Positions 27,024 through 35,842 of a stretch of 64,000 nucleotides of DNA are shown piece after piece (the stretch's first letter is position 1; the number at the start of each line of letters is the position of its first letter). A program made the translations under genes and the position numbers. This DNA comes from Streptomyces albipurpureus (GTDB lineage: Bacteria; Actinomycetota; Actinomycetes; Streptomycetales; Streptomycetaceae), in NCBI RefSeq assembly GCF_023701525.1, contig NZ_JAMQAW010000001.1:1-64000 (forward strand), written 5' to 3'. The notes beneath the pieces were generated by a model. The model saw only the letters and a list, made by a program, of their open reading frames with translations, did not search any database and had not been told where the DNA came from.

Positions 27024-28704
27024 TTTCCCCGCCGACGGGCTCCGACCCAGGTTGCGCGGTGGGGTGGCGGTCTCCGCCGCCGACGGTCAGGTCGTCTTCT
27101 CGGCCGGCCAGATCCGCAAGAGGATCGGCGGAGGCGACGCCCTTCGGCTCCTGCTCCCGGTCGCGACGGCGATGGACGGACGCCGCACGGTCGGCGACCT
27201 CGCCGCAGAGACGGACCTGCCGTACGAGGCGGTGGCCCAGGCCGTGGCACTGCTGGTGAAGCAGGGGCTCGTCCTCTCCGGTGAGGTCTCATCGACGAGG
27301 CCGCTGGCAGCCGGCGTCGTCGACTACCTGGAACTGACCGCCGGTACTTCGGCTTCCTTCCGCGACGCCTCCGAGGTCCTGGAACGCCTGTCTCGATGCG
27401 CGGTGCTGATCGTCGCCCCACCGGAGCACGCCGAAGCCATCCGCGACGACCTGGCGATGAGCGGCGTCGGAACAGTCCACAGCGCGTCCACACCGGCCGG
27501 GGCCGGGAAAGAGGTGCTCGACAGCCTGCGGGAAGCGGCGGGCAGCCTCGTGGTGCTGCACGGCCCGCCCCGCCACGACGACGGCACGGACAGCTTCGCC
27601 GACGACTGCGCGCGCCTCGATATCGCGGTACTGCACTACGCGGCCCACCAAGCGCAGGTCGATCTCGGTCCGCTGATGCATCCACGGACGACGCTGTGCT
27701 GGCGGTGCTTCACCAGCGGCTACCTCGCGGAGTTCGGAAACGAACAGCCGTCCCCGGCCGGCGCCGCGACAGGGATGGTCGCCGCCGGACTGGTGGCGGG
27801 CGAAGTGCTGGCCTACCTGGCCGACATCGACAGCATGCGCACGAACCAGGCTCTCGTCCGCTGGACCCTGCCGGACTCCGCCGAGGTGCGGTACACGGTC
27901 ACCGCCGAGGCCGGCTGTGCTACGTGTGCCACAACGTCCCGCTGCTCGGGGAAGCTTGCGGCCGTACTTGAGGCGTACGAGGACACCGTCGCCGCGCATC
28001 CCCTCGCCGACCGGCCTCAACCGCCGGTCACCGCGGCGCAGGAGAAGCGCCTGACGGCACTGAGCAAGGGACGCGAGTCGTTCGCCACCGCACCGGTGAT
28101 ACCCCTGCCCCCGGTACCGACGACCCCGGCAGGCGCCCCGACCGGTGACGAACTGACCGCGGCCGAGGCGGCGGGCGTACCCGATGCGGCATTCGTCGCC
28201 GACCTGGCGGCGATGGTGGCGGGGCTGCGCGGGGACGGCTCACACCGCAGGTGGGCGGCGTCTGGGGGAGGCCTCGGATCGGTCGAGCTGTATCTGATGT
28301 GCGCGGACACCGTCTCCGGTCTGCCCGCGCACACCCTGCTGAAGTACGACGACATCGGACACCGGCTCCTCACCACCCGCCGGACCCATGGGCCCGACAT
28401 GTGGCAGTCCATGCTCGACGCGACCGGAACCACGGACAGCCCAGACGTCGTTGTGGTCCTCGTCGGCGCGCTCTGGAGGCTGAAGCTCAAGTACGGCAAT
28501 TTCGGGATGCGGCTGGGGCACCTCGACGCGGGGTGCGCCCTCGCACAACTGCACGCGGTGGCCACCGATCAAGGAGCGCACGTCACCCTGAACGACCACT
28601 GGCAGCCGACGCTGCCGAAACTGCTGGAACTCAAGGAAGACGAACAGGTCATGGCTACGGCCGGACTGTGGACCCCCGGAGCGCGCCATGCCACTGATCA
28701 ATGA
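27007..28704 (+). CDS. RRE/E1-like protein fused to a nitroreductase-like domain
   Basis: A 565-residue fusion. Residues 1-95 look like a winged-helix RiPP recognition element (IRKRIGGGDALRLLLPVATA, YEAVAQAVALLVKQGLVLSG). Residues 125-330 are E1-like with two Cys pairs (TLCWRCF near 231; GCATCATTSRCSG near 305), probably a zinc site. Residues 400-565 resemble a SagB-type FMN oxidoreductase (GGGLGSVELYLMCADT, LKYGNFGMRLGHLDAGCALA). This would couple leader recognition to azoline oxidation in one chain. ATG 27007 follows GTGGGAGG. The fused oxidoreductase lacks a recognisable N-terminal Arg-rich FMN motif, so it may be structural, with the separate nitroreductase doing catalysis. Confidence 0.72.
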   Translation: MTSTTSFPADGLRPRLRGGVAVSAADGQVVFSAGQIRKRIGGGDALRLLLPVATAMDGRRTVGDLAAETDLPYEAVAQAVALLVKQGLVLSGEVSSTRPLAAGVVDYLELTAGTSASFRDASEVLERLSRCAVLIVAPPEHAEAIRDDLAMSGVGTVHSASTPAGAGKEVLDSLREAAGSLVVLHGPPRHDDGTDSFADDCARLDIAVLHYAAHQAQVDLGPLMHPRTTLCWRCFTSGYLAEFGNEQPSPAGAATGMVAAGLVAGEVLAYLADIDSMRTNQALVRWTLPDSAEVRYTVTAEAGCATCATTSRCSGKLAAVLEAYEDTVAAHPLADRPQPPVTAAQEKRLTALSKGRESFATAPVIPLPPVPTTPAGAPTGDELTAAEAAGVPDAAFVADLAAMVAGLRGDGSHRRWAASGGGLGSVELYLMCADTVSGLPAHTLLKYDDIGHRLLTTRRTHGPDMWQSMLDATGTTDSPDVVVVLVGALWRLKLKYGNFGMRLGHLDAGCALAQLHAVATDQGAHVTLNDHWQPTLPKLLELKEDEQVMATAGLWTPGARHATDQ

Positions 28705-29389
28705 GACCGAGCTGTGGCCGCGGACGAAGCGTGCCCTCGCCCCCGCCGACAGCCCCGACGAGCGCACCTCTCCCGGCCGGCCGCCCGCCGGGGACACCTC
28801 CCCGATCTCCCAGGGCACGGCGCTCCACGATGTGCTGACAGCCCGTCGATCGGTCCGCCAGTTCCGGAAGGACCCGGTTGTCGACACCGACCTCGCCACC
28901 ATCCTGAGCCTGGCAACGTCAACCGACCGGCAGATGTGGCCGCGCGGTACGGCCGAAACCACTCCGCAGGCATGGCTGGTCAGCGGTCTGACGGGTACCT
29001 CGGGAGTGCGGCTGCGCCAGTACACCTCAAAGGAGTCCAGGGTGGGGGAACACCTCGTGGAGGAGTTCACCGACCACGGAGACTGTGCCGTGCTCGCCCC
29101 ACTCGCCATGCGCTACGTTCCGGCCCCGGTAGCGGTGCTGATCTGCGCGGGCATCACCGACGGCACCGGCGCCAACTACACCCAGGCGCTCCTTCGGGCA
29201 TCGGCGTTCGGATACAACGCGTGGCTGGCGGCGGTCGCCGCTGGTCTCGGCGGCAGTGTGCACGGCCGTTCATCACCCGAGGTGACCCGCATCGTGCGCC
29301 GGCACTCCGGCACACCGGCGAGGCATCTGTTCACCCTTGTGCTCGGGCACCCGGCCGAAGCCCCGGGCAGGGGTCCGGACCGTGAGTGA
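28688..29389 (+). CDS. SagB-type nitroreductase/azoline dehydrogenase
   Basis: A 233-residue FMN-dependent oxidoreductase. The phosphate-binding start LHDVLTARRSVRQFRKDP lies near residue 47 and the C-terminal block LRASAFGYNAWLAAVAAGLG, HLFTLVLGHPAE is characteristic of the nitroreductase fold. In azole RiPP clusters this enzyme oxidises azolines to aromatic azoles. It overlaps the preceding fusion gene by 17 bp and the ABC gene by 8 bp. With the nitroreductase-like tail of its neighbour it may form a heterodimer, since nitroreductases act as dimers (inference). Confidence 0.8.
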   Translation: MPLINETELWPRTKRALAPADSPDERTSPGRPPAGDTSPISQGTALHDVLTARRSVRQFRKDPVVDTDLATILSLATSTDRQMWPRGTAETTPQAWLVSGLTGTSGVRLRQYTSKESRVGEHLVEEFTDHGDCAVLAPLAMRYVPAPVAVLICAGITDGTGANYTQALLRASAFGYNAWLAAVAAGLGGSVHGRSSPEVTRIVRRHSGTPARHLFTLVLGHPAEAPGRGPDRE

Positions 29390-31148
29390 CAGCGAACGGA
29401 TACAGGTACGCGCTCTTGGCCGGCGCGTACTGCGGCGGTTCGCCGCGCACAAGGCCGGCTTCGCGCTGTCCCTGCTGACCGTCGTACTGTCCACGGGGCT
29501 CGGGATCGCCGGGCCGCTGTTCCTCCGCGTCATCGTCGACGAGGCCGTGCCCCAGCGCGACCGGGCGCTGCTGATGTGGATGTGTCTGGGCATGCTCGCC
29601 GTGGGCATCGCCCAGAGCGGCTTCTTCTACCTGCAGAGCAGGCTGACGAACTCGATCGGTCTCGGGGTGGTCCACGGTCTGCGGGTCGATGTGTACCAGC
29701 GGGTGCAGTCGATGCCGATCACCTTCCACGCCGGACGGTCGGGATCCGAGGTGCAGACGAGGCTGGCCAGTGACATCGGCGGCATCTCCGATGTGATCAC
29801 CTTCACCGCCCAGCACGCGCTCGGGTCCCTGACGATGGTCGTCACCATCGGAACGGCCATGCTCATCCTGAGCTGGCCCATCGCCGTGGTGGCGATCGGT
29901 CTCACGCTAGGGCTGGTCATCATGAACCAGCGCTACGCCGAACGACAGCGGCTGCTGGCTGTCGAGGCGCAGGAGCACACCTCGGAGATGATGCGCCTGG
30001 CCGGCGAGCACCTCTCCCTGCCCGGTGTCCTCATGGGACGTACGATGCGCTGCTGGGACGGCCAGCGGGACCGGTTCCGGGCATCGTCGGCGGCCATCAC
30101 CGATCTGACGATCCGTGAGCGGTCCATGGCGACCAGCGCGGAGTCGATCATCGGCGTCTCCTTCGCGGTGATCCCCCCGGTCGTCTACTGGATGGCCGGA
30201 GGCGGCTTCACCAGCCTGTCGATCGGCACCGCGATCGTGCTGGTCGTACTTCAGCTCCAGCTTGCGCAGCCGATCCGGGCACTGCTCGGCCTGAGCACGT
30301 CCGTACGGCGCTCCCTCGCACACTTCGACCGGATCTTCGAGTACATCGACCTCGGGCCGACGGCGGCCCTGCCGGCGCCGCGCGGGCCGGACACCGGAAC
30401 CCGGGTACCAGCGGCCGGCATCACCCTGCGTGAGGTCTCCTACCGCTATCCGGAGAGCGGCAGGAGCACACTGCGCGGGATCGACCTGGACTTCCCCGCC
30501 GGTTCCACCACCATGATCGTGGGGTCCACCGGCTCCGGGAAGAGCACGCTGGGCTACCTGGTGGCGGGACTGCTGGAGCCCGGCGCCGGTACGGTCCGGG
30601 TGTCCGGCGGCGAGGAGAAGCCGTCCGAGACGGTCCTGCTGGTGCCCCAGGAGCCCGGCATTTTCAACGCCACCTTCCGGGAGAACCTCCTCCTCGCCCG
30701 GCCCGGCGCCACCGAGGCAGAACTGCGTGAAGTGCTGTTCCGGCTGGCTCTCGACGATCTCGTCTCTTCCTTCCCCGAGGGACTGGACACCTCGGTCGGC
30801 GAAAGGGGCTACCAGCTCTCCGGTGGCGAACGCCAGCGGCTCGGGCTCGCCCGCGCCCTGCTGTCGGACGCCCCCGTCGTCGTACTCGATGAGGTGACGA
30901 GCGCGCTGGACTGGGCGACGGCACGAACGGTGCAGGCGGCGCTGGAGGAACTCCGCGGCAACCGGACCATGATCGTCATCAGTCACCGGCTGTCCGGAGC
31001 CAAGGACACCGACCGCGTCGTGGTCCTCGCGGAAGGCCTCGTCGCCGAGGAGGGCACCCACGGCGAACTCCGTACCGCGCCCGGCCGGTACTCCGACCTC
31101 CTGCGTATGCGCGACGAGGACCTGTCCGAGGCGGGTAAGGCGCCGTGA
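29382..31148 (+). CDS. ABC exporter (membrane + ATPase half-transporter)
   Basis: A 588-residue half-transporter starting GTG 29382. Six membrane spans fill roughly residues 20-300 (FALSLLTVVLSTGLGIAGPL, ALGSLTMVVTIGTAMLILSW). The ATPase domain has Walker A VGSTGSGKSTLGY near 380, signature LSGGERQRLGLARALL near 477 and Walker B VVVLDEVTSALD near 499. There is no N-terminal C39 peptidase domain, so it cannot itself remove the leader. It is predicted to export the modified peptide as a homodimer. An earlier in-frame start exists at 29337 but would overlap the nitroreductase gene heavily. Confidence 0.9.
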   Translation: MSDSERIQVRALGRRVLRRFAAHKAGFALSLLTVVLSTGLGIAGPLFLRVIVDEAVPQRDRALLMWMCLGMLAVGIAQSGFFYLQSRLTNSIGLGVVHGLRVDVYQRVQSMPITFHAGRSGSEVQTRLASDIGGISDVITFTAQHALGSLTMVVTIGTAMLILSWPIAVVAIGLTLGLVIMNQRYAERQRLLAVEAQEHTSEMMRLAGEHLSLPGVLMGRTMRCWDGQRDRFRASSAAITDLTIRERSMATSAESIIGVSFAVIPPVVYWMAGGGFTSLSIGTAIVLVVLQLQLAQPIRALLGLSTSVRRSLAHFDRIFEYIDLGPTAALPAPRGPDTGTRVPAAGITLREVSYRYPESGRSTLRGIDLDFPAGSTTMIVGSTGSGKSTLGYLVAGLLEPGAGTVRVSGGEEKPSETVLLVPQEPGIFNATFRENLLLARPGATEAELREVLFRLALDDLVSSFPEGLDTSVGERGYQLSGGERQRLGLARALLSDAPVVVLDEVTSALDWATARTVQAALEELRGNRTMIVISHRLSGAKDTDRVVVLAEGLVAEEGTHGELRTAPGRYSDLLRMRDEDLSEAGKAP

Positions 31149-32266
31149 ACTCCTCCATCCGACTCTCCGCGGCGATCATGACCCATCCCGCCCGCAGGGC
31201 GAGAGCCCTCGCACTCAGGGACAGCCATCCGGAGTTGAGCCTCCAGGTCGTCGAGGATCCCGACCCCTACGGCCCCGGCTCCTGTTCGGCGAGGACCGCG
31301 GTGTTCGCGTGGGGGACGGTGGCCCCCGAGGCCACCCACCACCTGGTCCTTCAGGACGACGCCGTCCCCGTTCCGGACCTGCGGGAACGTGTGCTGCGCG
31401 CGGTCGGGGAGCGGCCAGCCGCCGCGATCAGCCTCTACACGGAATGGGCTTCGGCCACGTCGTCCGCCGTCCACCTGGCGGCCTGGCTCGGACAGCCCTT
31501 CGCCGAGGTGTGCGACCCGTACACACCCTGTATCGGACTCGTTCTGCCGGCGGAGGCAGCCCGTGAACTCGCGAGGACGAGGCCGGAGGTTCCACAGGAC
31601 GACGTCATGATCGCCGGCGTGCTGCGCCGGATCGGGGTTCCCGTGTACGTGACCGTTCCCAACCTGGTCCAGCACGCGACCGAGGTGAGTCTCACCGGCA
31701 ATACCCCGATGGGGCTGCGGCTGGCCGCGTGTTACTCCACCGGGCCCCACACCGACACTTCGCCGGTCGTGGATGCCAGTGTGGACCTGCTGCCCTGCTT
31801 CTCACGCTCGTACGGCAGGCCGTACTACCTGGAACGGGACCCCGGCAGCGCCTGGGGCTGGTCTCAGCGCGGCCTGCTCGACCTCCTGCGGCGGCGAGAC
31901 GTGGATGTGCCCGCACTGCAACGCACCGCGGCCCGCCGGGCGGCGGGCCTGCACCGCGCCGAGCCGGCTCTGCGACCCGACATCGTCATCAGCCTGTGGA
32001 TCACCGCGTGGCTGGGGGGCGCCGAACTCCGCCGGCTCCTCGACGACCACGCCGTGGACCCGGTCGAGGTGCTCGACCGGAGACTGGGGCAGATCGCCCT
32101 GGCCACCATCGGCCCCGGGATCTTCGACCAGTACCTGCTGCCGGAACGGCTCTTGAAACTGTCACCCGTCCTGGAGACCTTCGCCCGTGAGGCGTTCATC
32201 GAGGGCGTCACGCCGTCCGGTGGCCGTGGCGGACAATTCCCCGACCGCCAGTCGCTCAGCAGCTGA
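31145..32266 (+). CDS. Putative GT-A-fold glycosyltransferase, uncharacterised
   Basis: A 373-residue protein starting GTG 31145, overlapping the ABC stop. The first 200 residues look like a GT-A glycosyltransferase: HHLVLQDDAVPVPDLRERVL near residue 65 (an Asp-Asp motif like that of GT25/GT2-type enzymes), then CIGLVLPAEAARELARTRPE, VPQDDVMIAGVLRRIGVPVY and NLVQHATEVSLTGN. Residues 205-373 are helical and unfamiliar. It sits between the exporter and a clear glycosyltransferase, which supports a sugar-transfer role on the peptide. Donor and acceptor are unknown. It could instead be an inactive partner. Confidence 0.55.
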   Translation: MNSSIRLSAAIMTHPARRARALALRDSHPELSLQVVEDPDPYGPGSCSARTAVFAWGTVAPEATHHLVLQDDAVPVPDLRERVLRAVGERPAAAISLYTEWASATSSAVHLAAWLGQPFAEVCDPYTPCIGLVLPAEAARELARTRPEVPQDDVMIAGVLRRIGVPVYVTVPNLVQHATEVSLTGNTPMGLRLAACYSTGPHTDTSPVVDASVDLLPCFSRSYGRPYYLERDPGSAWGWSQRGLLDLLRRRDVDVPALQRTAARRAAGLHRAEPALRPDIVISLWITAWLGGAELRRLLDDHAVDPVEVLDRRLGQIALATIGPGIFDQYLLPERLLKLSPVLETFAREAFIEGVTPSGGRGGQFPDRQSLSS

Positions 32267-32280
32267 AGAGGAACCTACCG

Positions 32281-33333
32281 ATGAGAGTCAATTTCGTCTC
32301 ACGCGGTCACGGCTACGGCCACGCCGCCAGAGACCTGAGGATCATGGCCGCCATGCGCCAGGTGAACCCCGGGATACAGATCAGGCTGGCTTCGGCGGGG
32401 AGCGGAGCGGACTACTACCGCTCCCGCGGTGTCGAGGCCGTCGACCTCGGTTTCGACGACGCCGACGACATGGGTGAGGCGGCGAGTTGGCGCATCTGGC
32501 GATTCCTGTACGAGCATGCCGACGCGGACCTGGTGGTGAGTGACGAGTTCCTCACCGTGCCCGGCTTCTGCCGCCATGTACTCGACATTCCCAATGTGCT
32601 GATCACCGACTGGTTCTTCGCCGAGCTCGGCCGGCCCGAGTTCGACGCGGGACTGGACAACGCAGGGGAAGTAGTGGTCCCCGACTTTCCCGAGGCGCAC
32701 CCGCTCTCCCCGGCCACCACCGCGCCGGTCTGGTACTGCGGACCCCTGGTGGACTCCTTCGGCCCACAGCGGGCAGATGCGCGGAAGGCCCTCGGCATCG
32801 ACGAGGACGCGCTCGTCCTGACCGTGGCGGCGGGTGGCCGCCCGGACCGCATCGCCGCACTGCGGATCCAGTTGCAGGCACTCCAAGCATGGAGCGGACA
32901 CGCCGCGATCGGGGACCAACTGCTCCTCCTGTCAGACCCCCCGCCCACCCGGGGGCGGGTCCCGACCGCCCCCAATATCCAGTGGGTCGGGCGGAGTGAC
33001 CGGCCCGAACTGTACTACCGGGCCGCCGATGTCGTGCTGGCCGACGCTTTGGGCTTCACCAGCTGCGAACTCGTTGCCAACGGCGTACCGGTCATCGCCT
33101 CCGTCACCCCCGACCCCGACCGGGAGACACGCATCGGATTCACCGAGCGCATGGACACATTGGAGCGGATCGGCCTGCTGACCCGCACCAGCACCGACGA
33201 GGACCCCGCGAAGTTGTGGGACCTCGTCCAGGAGATGCGCCGACGGGCCGACGGCGATCCGGTATCCGAGGACATCTGGGCCGATCCCCTGGAAGTCGCC
33301 ACCCGGATACTGGGCCACGGCCGGGTGAGCTGA
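32281..33333 (+). CDS. GT-B glycosyltransferase (GT1/GT28-like)
   Basis: A 350-residue GT-B enzyme. The N-terminal acceptor domain opens VNFVSRGHGYGHAARDLRIM, the glycine/His loop of MurG-like and macroside-type transferases. The C-terminal donor domain contains VLTVAAGGRPDR, NIQWVGRSDRPELYYRAADV and ALGFTSCELVANGVPVIASV, where a nucleotide sugar should bind. ATG 32281 follows GAAGAGGAACC. It is the last gene of the cluster; a terminator-like hairpin follows within 12 bp. It is predicted to glycosylate the peptide. No deoxysugar-biosynthesis genes are present, so a common UDP-/TDP-sugar would be used. Confidence 0.82.
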   Translation: MRVNFVSRGHGYGHAARDLRIMAAMRQVNPGIQIRLASAGSGADYYRSRGVEAVDLGFDDADDMGEAASWRIWRFLYEHADADLVVSDEFLTVPGFCRHVLDIPNVLITDWFFAELGRPEFDAGLDNAGEVVVPDFPEAHPLSPATTAPVWYCGPLVDSFGPQRADARKALGIDEDALVLTVAAGGRPDRIAALRIQLQALQAWSGHAAIGDQLLLLSDPPPTRGRVPTAPNIQWVGRSDRPELYYRAADVVLADALGFTSCELVANGVPVIASVTPDPDRETRIGFTERMDTLERIGLLTRTSTDEDPAKLWDLVQEMRRRADGDPVSEDIWADPLEVATRILGHGRVS

Positions 33334-33344
33334 ACCTCTTTCCC

Positions 33345-33393
33345 CGGTCTCGCCGGGCGGGAGTGATCAACAGACCCCCACCCGGCGAGACCG
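33345..33393 (+). terminator. Terminator at end of RiPP cluster
   Basis: Perfect 13-bp inverted repeat CGGTCTCGCCGGG / CCCGGCGAGACCG separated by 23 nt, starting 12 bp after the stop of the last glycosyltransferase gene. It marks the likely end of the transcript. Confidence 0.7.
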
Positions 33394-33640
33394 ATCCCCC
33401 GATCGGAGACCCCGCACTCCGCAACAGGATTCGAAGCACCGCCGGTTATCCATTCCCCACTCATGAGCCTCCCCATTTCCCCGGCGGAACGAGCCGCCCG
33501 GGGCGGACGTGGTTGACCCCACGGGATCTCACCGTGCGCACGTGGTCACTGGGACCGCAGTGGCCACTCGAACCACATGGCGCCACTGTTCACCACTTCC
33601 CTGATGATTGAGCGAGTTCAAGCGTCGGGAGTGACAGCAG

Positions 33641-34190
33641 TTGAGTACGTGGCAAGTGGTGCGGGTGCCGGATCCAGGCCGGTGGGGAACGCTGCCAGCT
33701 GAGGGTGTCCTGGGGGTACGGGATCTGCCGGAGGCGGTGGCTCAGATCGGTCTCAAGCCGGGTGATCCGGTATTCGTGCGGCCGGACGGAATGGTCGATG
33801 CGGATCTTCTAGATTTCGCCCTGCCGAACACATTCCGAAATATGGAACGTGAGTCGAAGCGAAATTACTCGACGGATATACGGCTGTTGCTCGATTTCCT
33901 GTCATCCCGAAATGTCGAGTGGAGGCAGGCAACACAGCAGGACCTGAGTGATTTCCGGGACTGGCGGTGCGAGGCGCCGGCGAACCCTGAGCAGATCGGC
34001 GGAACGAAGTGGGACCGGAAGGCGGCGGCCTTCACCAAGCTGTTCAAGTGGGGGAAGGTTCGCCCATTGCCGGTGGACATCTCCCGGCCGGAGGACCGGG
34101 CGGCGGACTCCGTCAGCTCGCGGGTGTCTTGGCTGACGCCTCGGACCTGGGGTCTGTGGTCGGACATCGGGCTGCGCGGTCATGGCCGCG
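33641..34190 (+). pseudogene. Truncated tyrosine integrase (N-terminal core-binding part)
   Basis: Starts TTG 33641 and reads NMERESKRNYSTDIRLLLDF, WRQATQQDLSDFRDWRCEAP, KWDRKAAAFTKLFKWGKVRP and SWLTPRTWGLWSDIGLRGHG, then stops resembling the family. This is the SAM-like DNA-binding half of an actinobacterial site-specific integrase. The catalytic domain (R-H-R-Y) is missing. The break at about 34190 is exactly where a minus-strand trpD fragment begins. Codons are less GC-biased than in neighbouring genes, as in other mobile-element integrases. Confidence 0.65.
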
Positions 34191-34392
34191 GCGGGGCGTC
34201 CAGCAGACCGGTGAGCTCCGGAGCGCTTTCGCCCTTGGCGCGCAGGGCGGTGAGGAAGCCAGCGAGCTCGGCCGGGGCGGCCGCGTCGTCCATGACCTGC
34301 CGCATCGCCCAGCGGGTGTCGCCTACGGTCAGGTCGCGTCCGGCGAGGAGGGCCGCGAGCAGGCGCGGCCAGGAGCGGGCGGACTCGGTCAC
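34191..34392 (-). pseudogene. trpD: trpD 5' fragment (anthranilate phosphoribosyltransferase)
   Basis: Starts GTG 34392 behind TGAGGGA and encodes WPRLLAALLAGRDLTVGDTR, WAMRQVMDDAAAPAELAGFL and ALRAKGESAPELTGLLDA, the N-terminal helical domain of TrpD. After about 67 residues the frame runs into the truncated integrase and stops. The phosphoribosyl-binding GTGGD region is absent. The genome must have an intact trpD elsewhere for tryptophan synthesis (inference). The fragment keeps its original start and ribosome site. Confidence 0.7.
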
Positions 34393-34604
34393 AGCGGTTC
34401 CCTCACAACAGACGTTCCGGGCGGTGGTATTGAGCGTATCGACAGCCGGGTCGGGGCGCGGCCCATTCCGCGATCCGGGGACGGAGCCGCGGGCCGCCGG
34501 ATGAGTGATACCGGGCAGTGGTGGGCGCGCCGCACTGCGGCAAGGTGGTGTCTGCCGGCCGGGGGCGGTGGGGTGAAGGGCGACGGCGGTCGGGTGATCG
34601 TGAG

Positions 34605-34887
34605 CCGAAGCCACCGAACTCCTCTCCCCCCTCGCCCACCAGACCTCCGGCTACCGGCGCTCCGCCCTCCTCCACGGCATCCACCTCGCCCGGGCCCGCC
34701 TCCTCAGCAAGGACCCCACGCCACCGCACAGTCCCTCACCGCCGTCGCCGACCGGCTCCCCCACGTCTAGTCGGTCCGCTGCCGGCTCCTGCTCACCCAG
34801 CTCGGCCGGCACGCCCGGCGGCACCTCCGCTCAGCCGACCGCGCCGCTGCGATCCAGGCCCTGGAACGGGCAGTATCAACCACATGA
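34605..34887 (+). pseudogene. C-terminal fragment of a TPR-type regulator
   Basis: The frame EATELLSPLAHQTSGYRRSA, LLHGIHLARARLLSKDP shifts near 34710 to ATAQSLTAVADRLPHV, then crosses an in-frame TAG (probably from CAG) to VRCRLLLTQLGRHARRHLRS and ALERAVSTT. This matches the C-terminus of Streptomyces XRE/TPR regulatory proteins. Start and DNA-binding domain are missing. One frameshift and one nonsense change confirm decay. It ends overlapping the GNAT start. Confidence 0.5.
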
Positions 34888-35358
34888 CCGACCCCGACCC
34901 GCACCTCTCGGTCGTCCCCTACGACCACTGCGAAGCGCACCGGCTCATGCGGCAGCTCCACGCCGAACAGGTATCCCTCTACGGCTACGCCGACGACCCC
35001 GCCGACACCCCGGCCACAGAATTCGCACCGCCCCGGAGGGCTCTTCCTCCTCGCCCACATCGACCCCGCGTCAGAGCCCGTCGCCTGCGGCGGATGGCAC
35101 CTGATCGACAGCCGTACAGCCGAGATCAAACGCATGTACGTACAACCGGACGCCCGGGGACTCTCCCTCGGACAGCTCCTCCTCACCAGACTCGAACACG
35201 ACGCCCGGCGCAACGGCGCCAGCCGCATGCTGCTGGAATCCGGCATCAGCAACACCGCCGCTCTCGCGCTCTATCACTCCGCCGGCTACGCCTCGGTCCC
35301 CTCCTACCGAAAGGGCCGCAACCCCTCGGTCAACCGTGCGCTTCAGAAACTGCTGTGA
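34884..35358 (+). pseudogene. GNAT acetyltransferase, frameshifted
   Basis: ATG 34884 opens MTDPDPHLSVVPYDHCEAHR and LMRQLHAEQVSLYGYADDPA. Near 35035 the frame shifts and continues GLFLLAHIDPASEPVACGGW, AEIKRMYVQPDARGLSLGQL, then LLESGISNTAALALYHSAGY. The acetyl-CoA-binding stretch (RGLSLGQLLLTRLE) and the rest of the GNAT fold are intact apart from the single shift. A sequencing error is possible. If real, it is a recent pseudogene. Confidence 0.7.
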
Positions 35359-35426
35359 CCTTCACACGGCCGGACAACGCCGTCATCGCACCAGATGACC
35401 TGCACCGGGCCCTATAGTCATCGCCC

Positions 35427-35738
35427 ATGACCTGGAACCATCTGGCGATCGACCTCGGGGCAGGCCACGAGGCCGAGTTGACCTACGGACCCGGTGGCCT
35501 CGTCTATGAGGCGGCCCGTCTGGACGTGCAGGAGACCCTGGACCGTCTCACTGGCGAGAACGTCGCTTTCCGGGGTGCGAACCGGGCCTGGAGGAGGGGG
35601 CCGGAGGACGACTTCGTCATGAGCCACGGCCGCTATGTGTGGTGCCTGTACGAGGAGAAGCCGGGCGAGCCCACCGGGGACACGGCCCAGCGTCTCGCCG
35701 GGAAGCTGATCACCCGCCTGCGGCAGCGCGCCGAGTAG
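35427..35738 (+). CDS. Hypothetical protein
   Basis: A 103-residue protein with strong G/C third-position bias and ATG at 35427, so it is very probably expressed. Recognisable features are only general: WNHLAIDLGAGHEAELTYGP, then YVWCLYEEKPGEPTGDTAQR and a basic C-terminal helix. I do not recognise a family. It follows the GNAT pseudogene by 68 bp and is convergent with the DUF6624 remnant. Confidence 0.6.
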   Translation: MTWNHLAIDLGAGHEAELTYGPGGLVYEAARLDVQETLDRLTGENVAFRGANRAWRRGPEDDFVMSHGRYVWCLYEEKPGEPTGDTAQRLAGKLITRLRQRAE

Positions 35739-35842
35739 CCATCGGCCCAGGGGCACCCGCCCGGGACAGGTCCGAGTCCGGCAGACCCGGACGGCACCCG
35801 CGTGCGATGAAGCACTGTGGCGACGGCCGGAGTCGATCGAGG

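Noticed and set aside
29337..29381. Upstream in-frame start for the ABC exporter
   Set aside because: It would add 15 residues without hydrophobic or conserved character and overlap the nitroreductase gene by 53 bp; GTG 29382 fits the coupling pattern better.
24687..33333. Thiopeptide or lanthipeptide cluster
   Set aside because: No LanB/LanC-type dehydratase, pyridine synthase or LanM; the core has few Ser/Thr.
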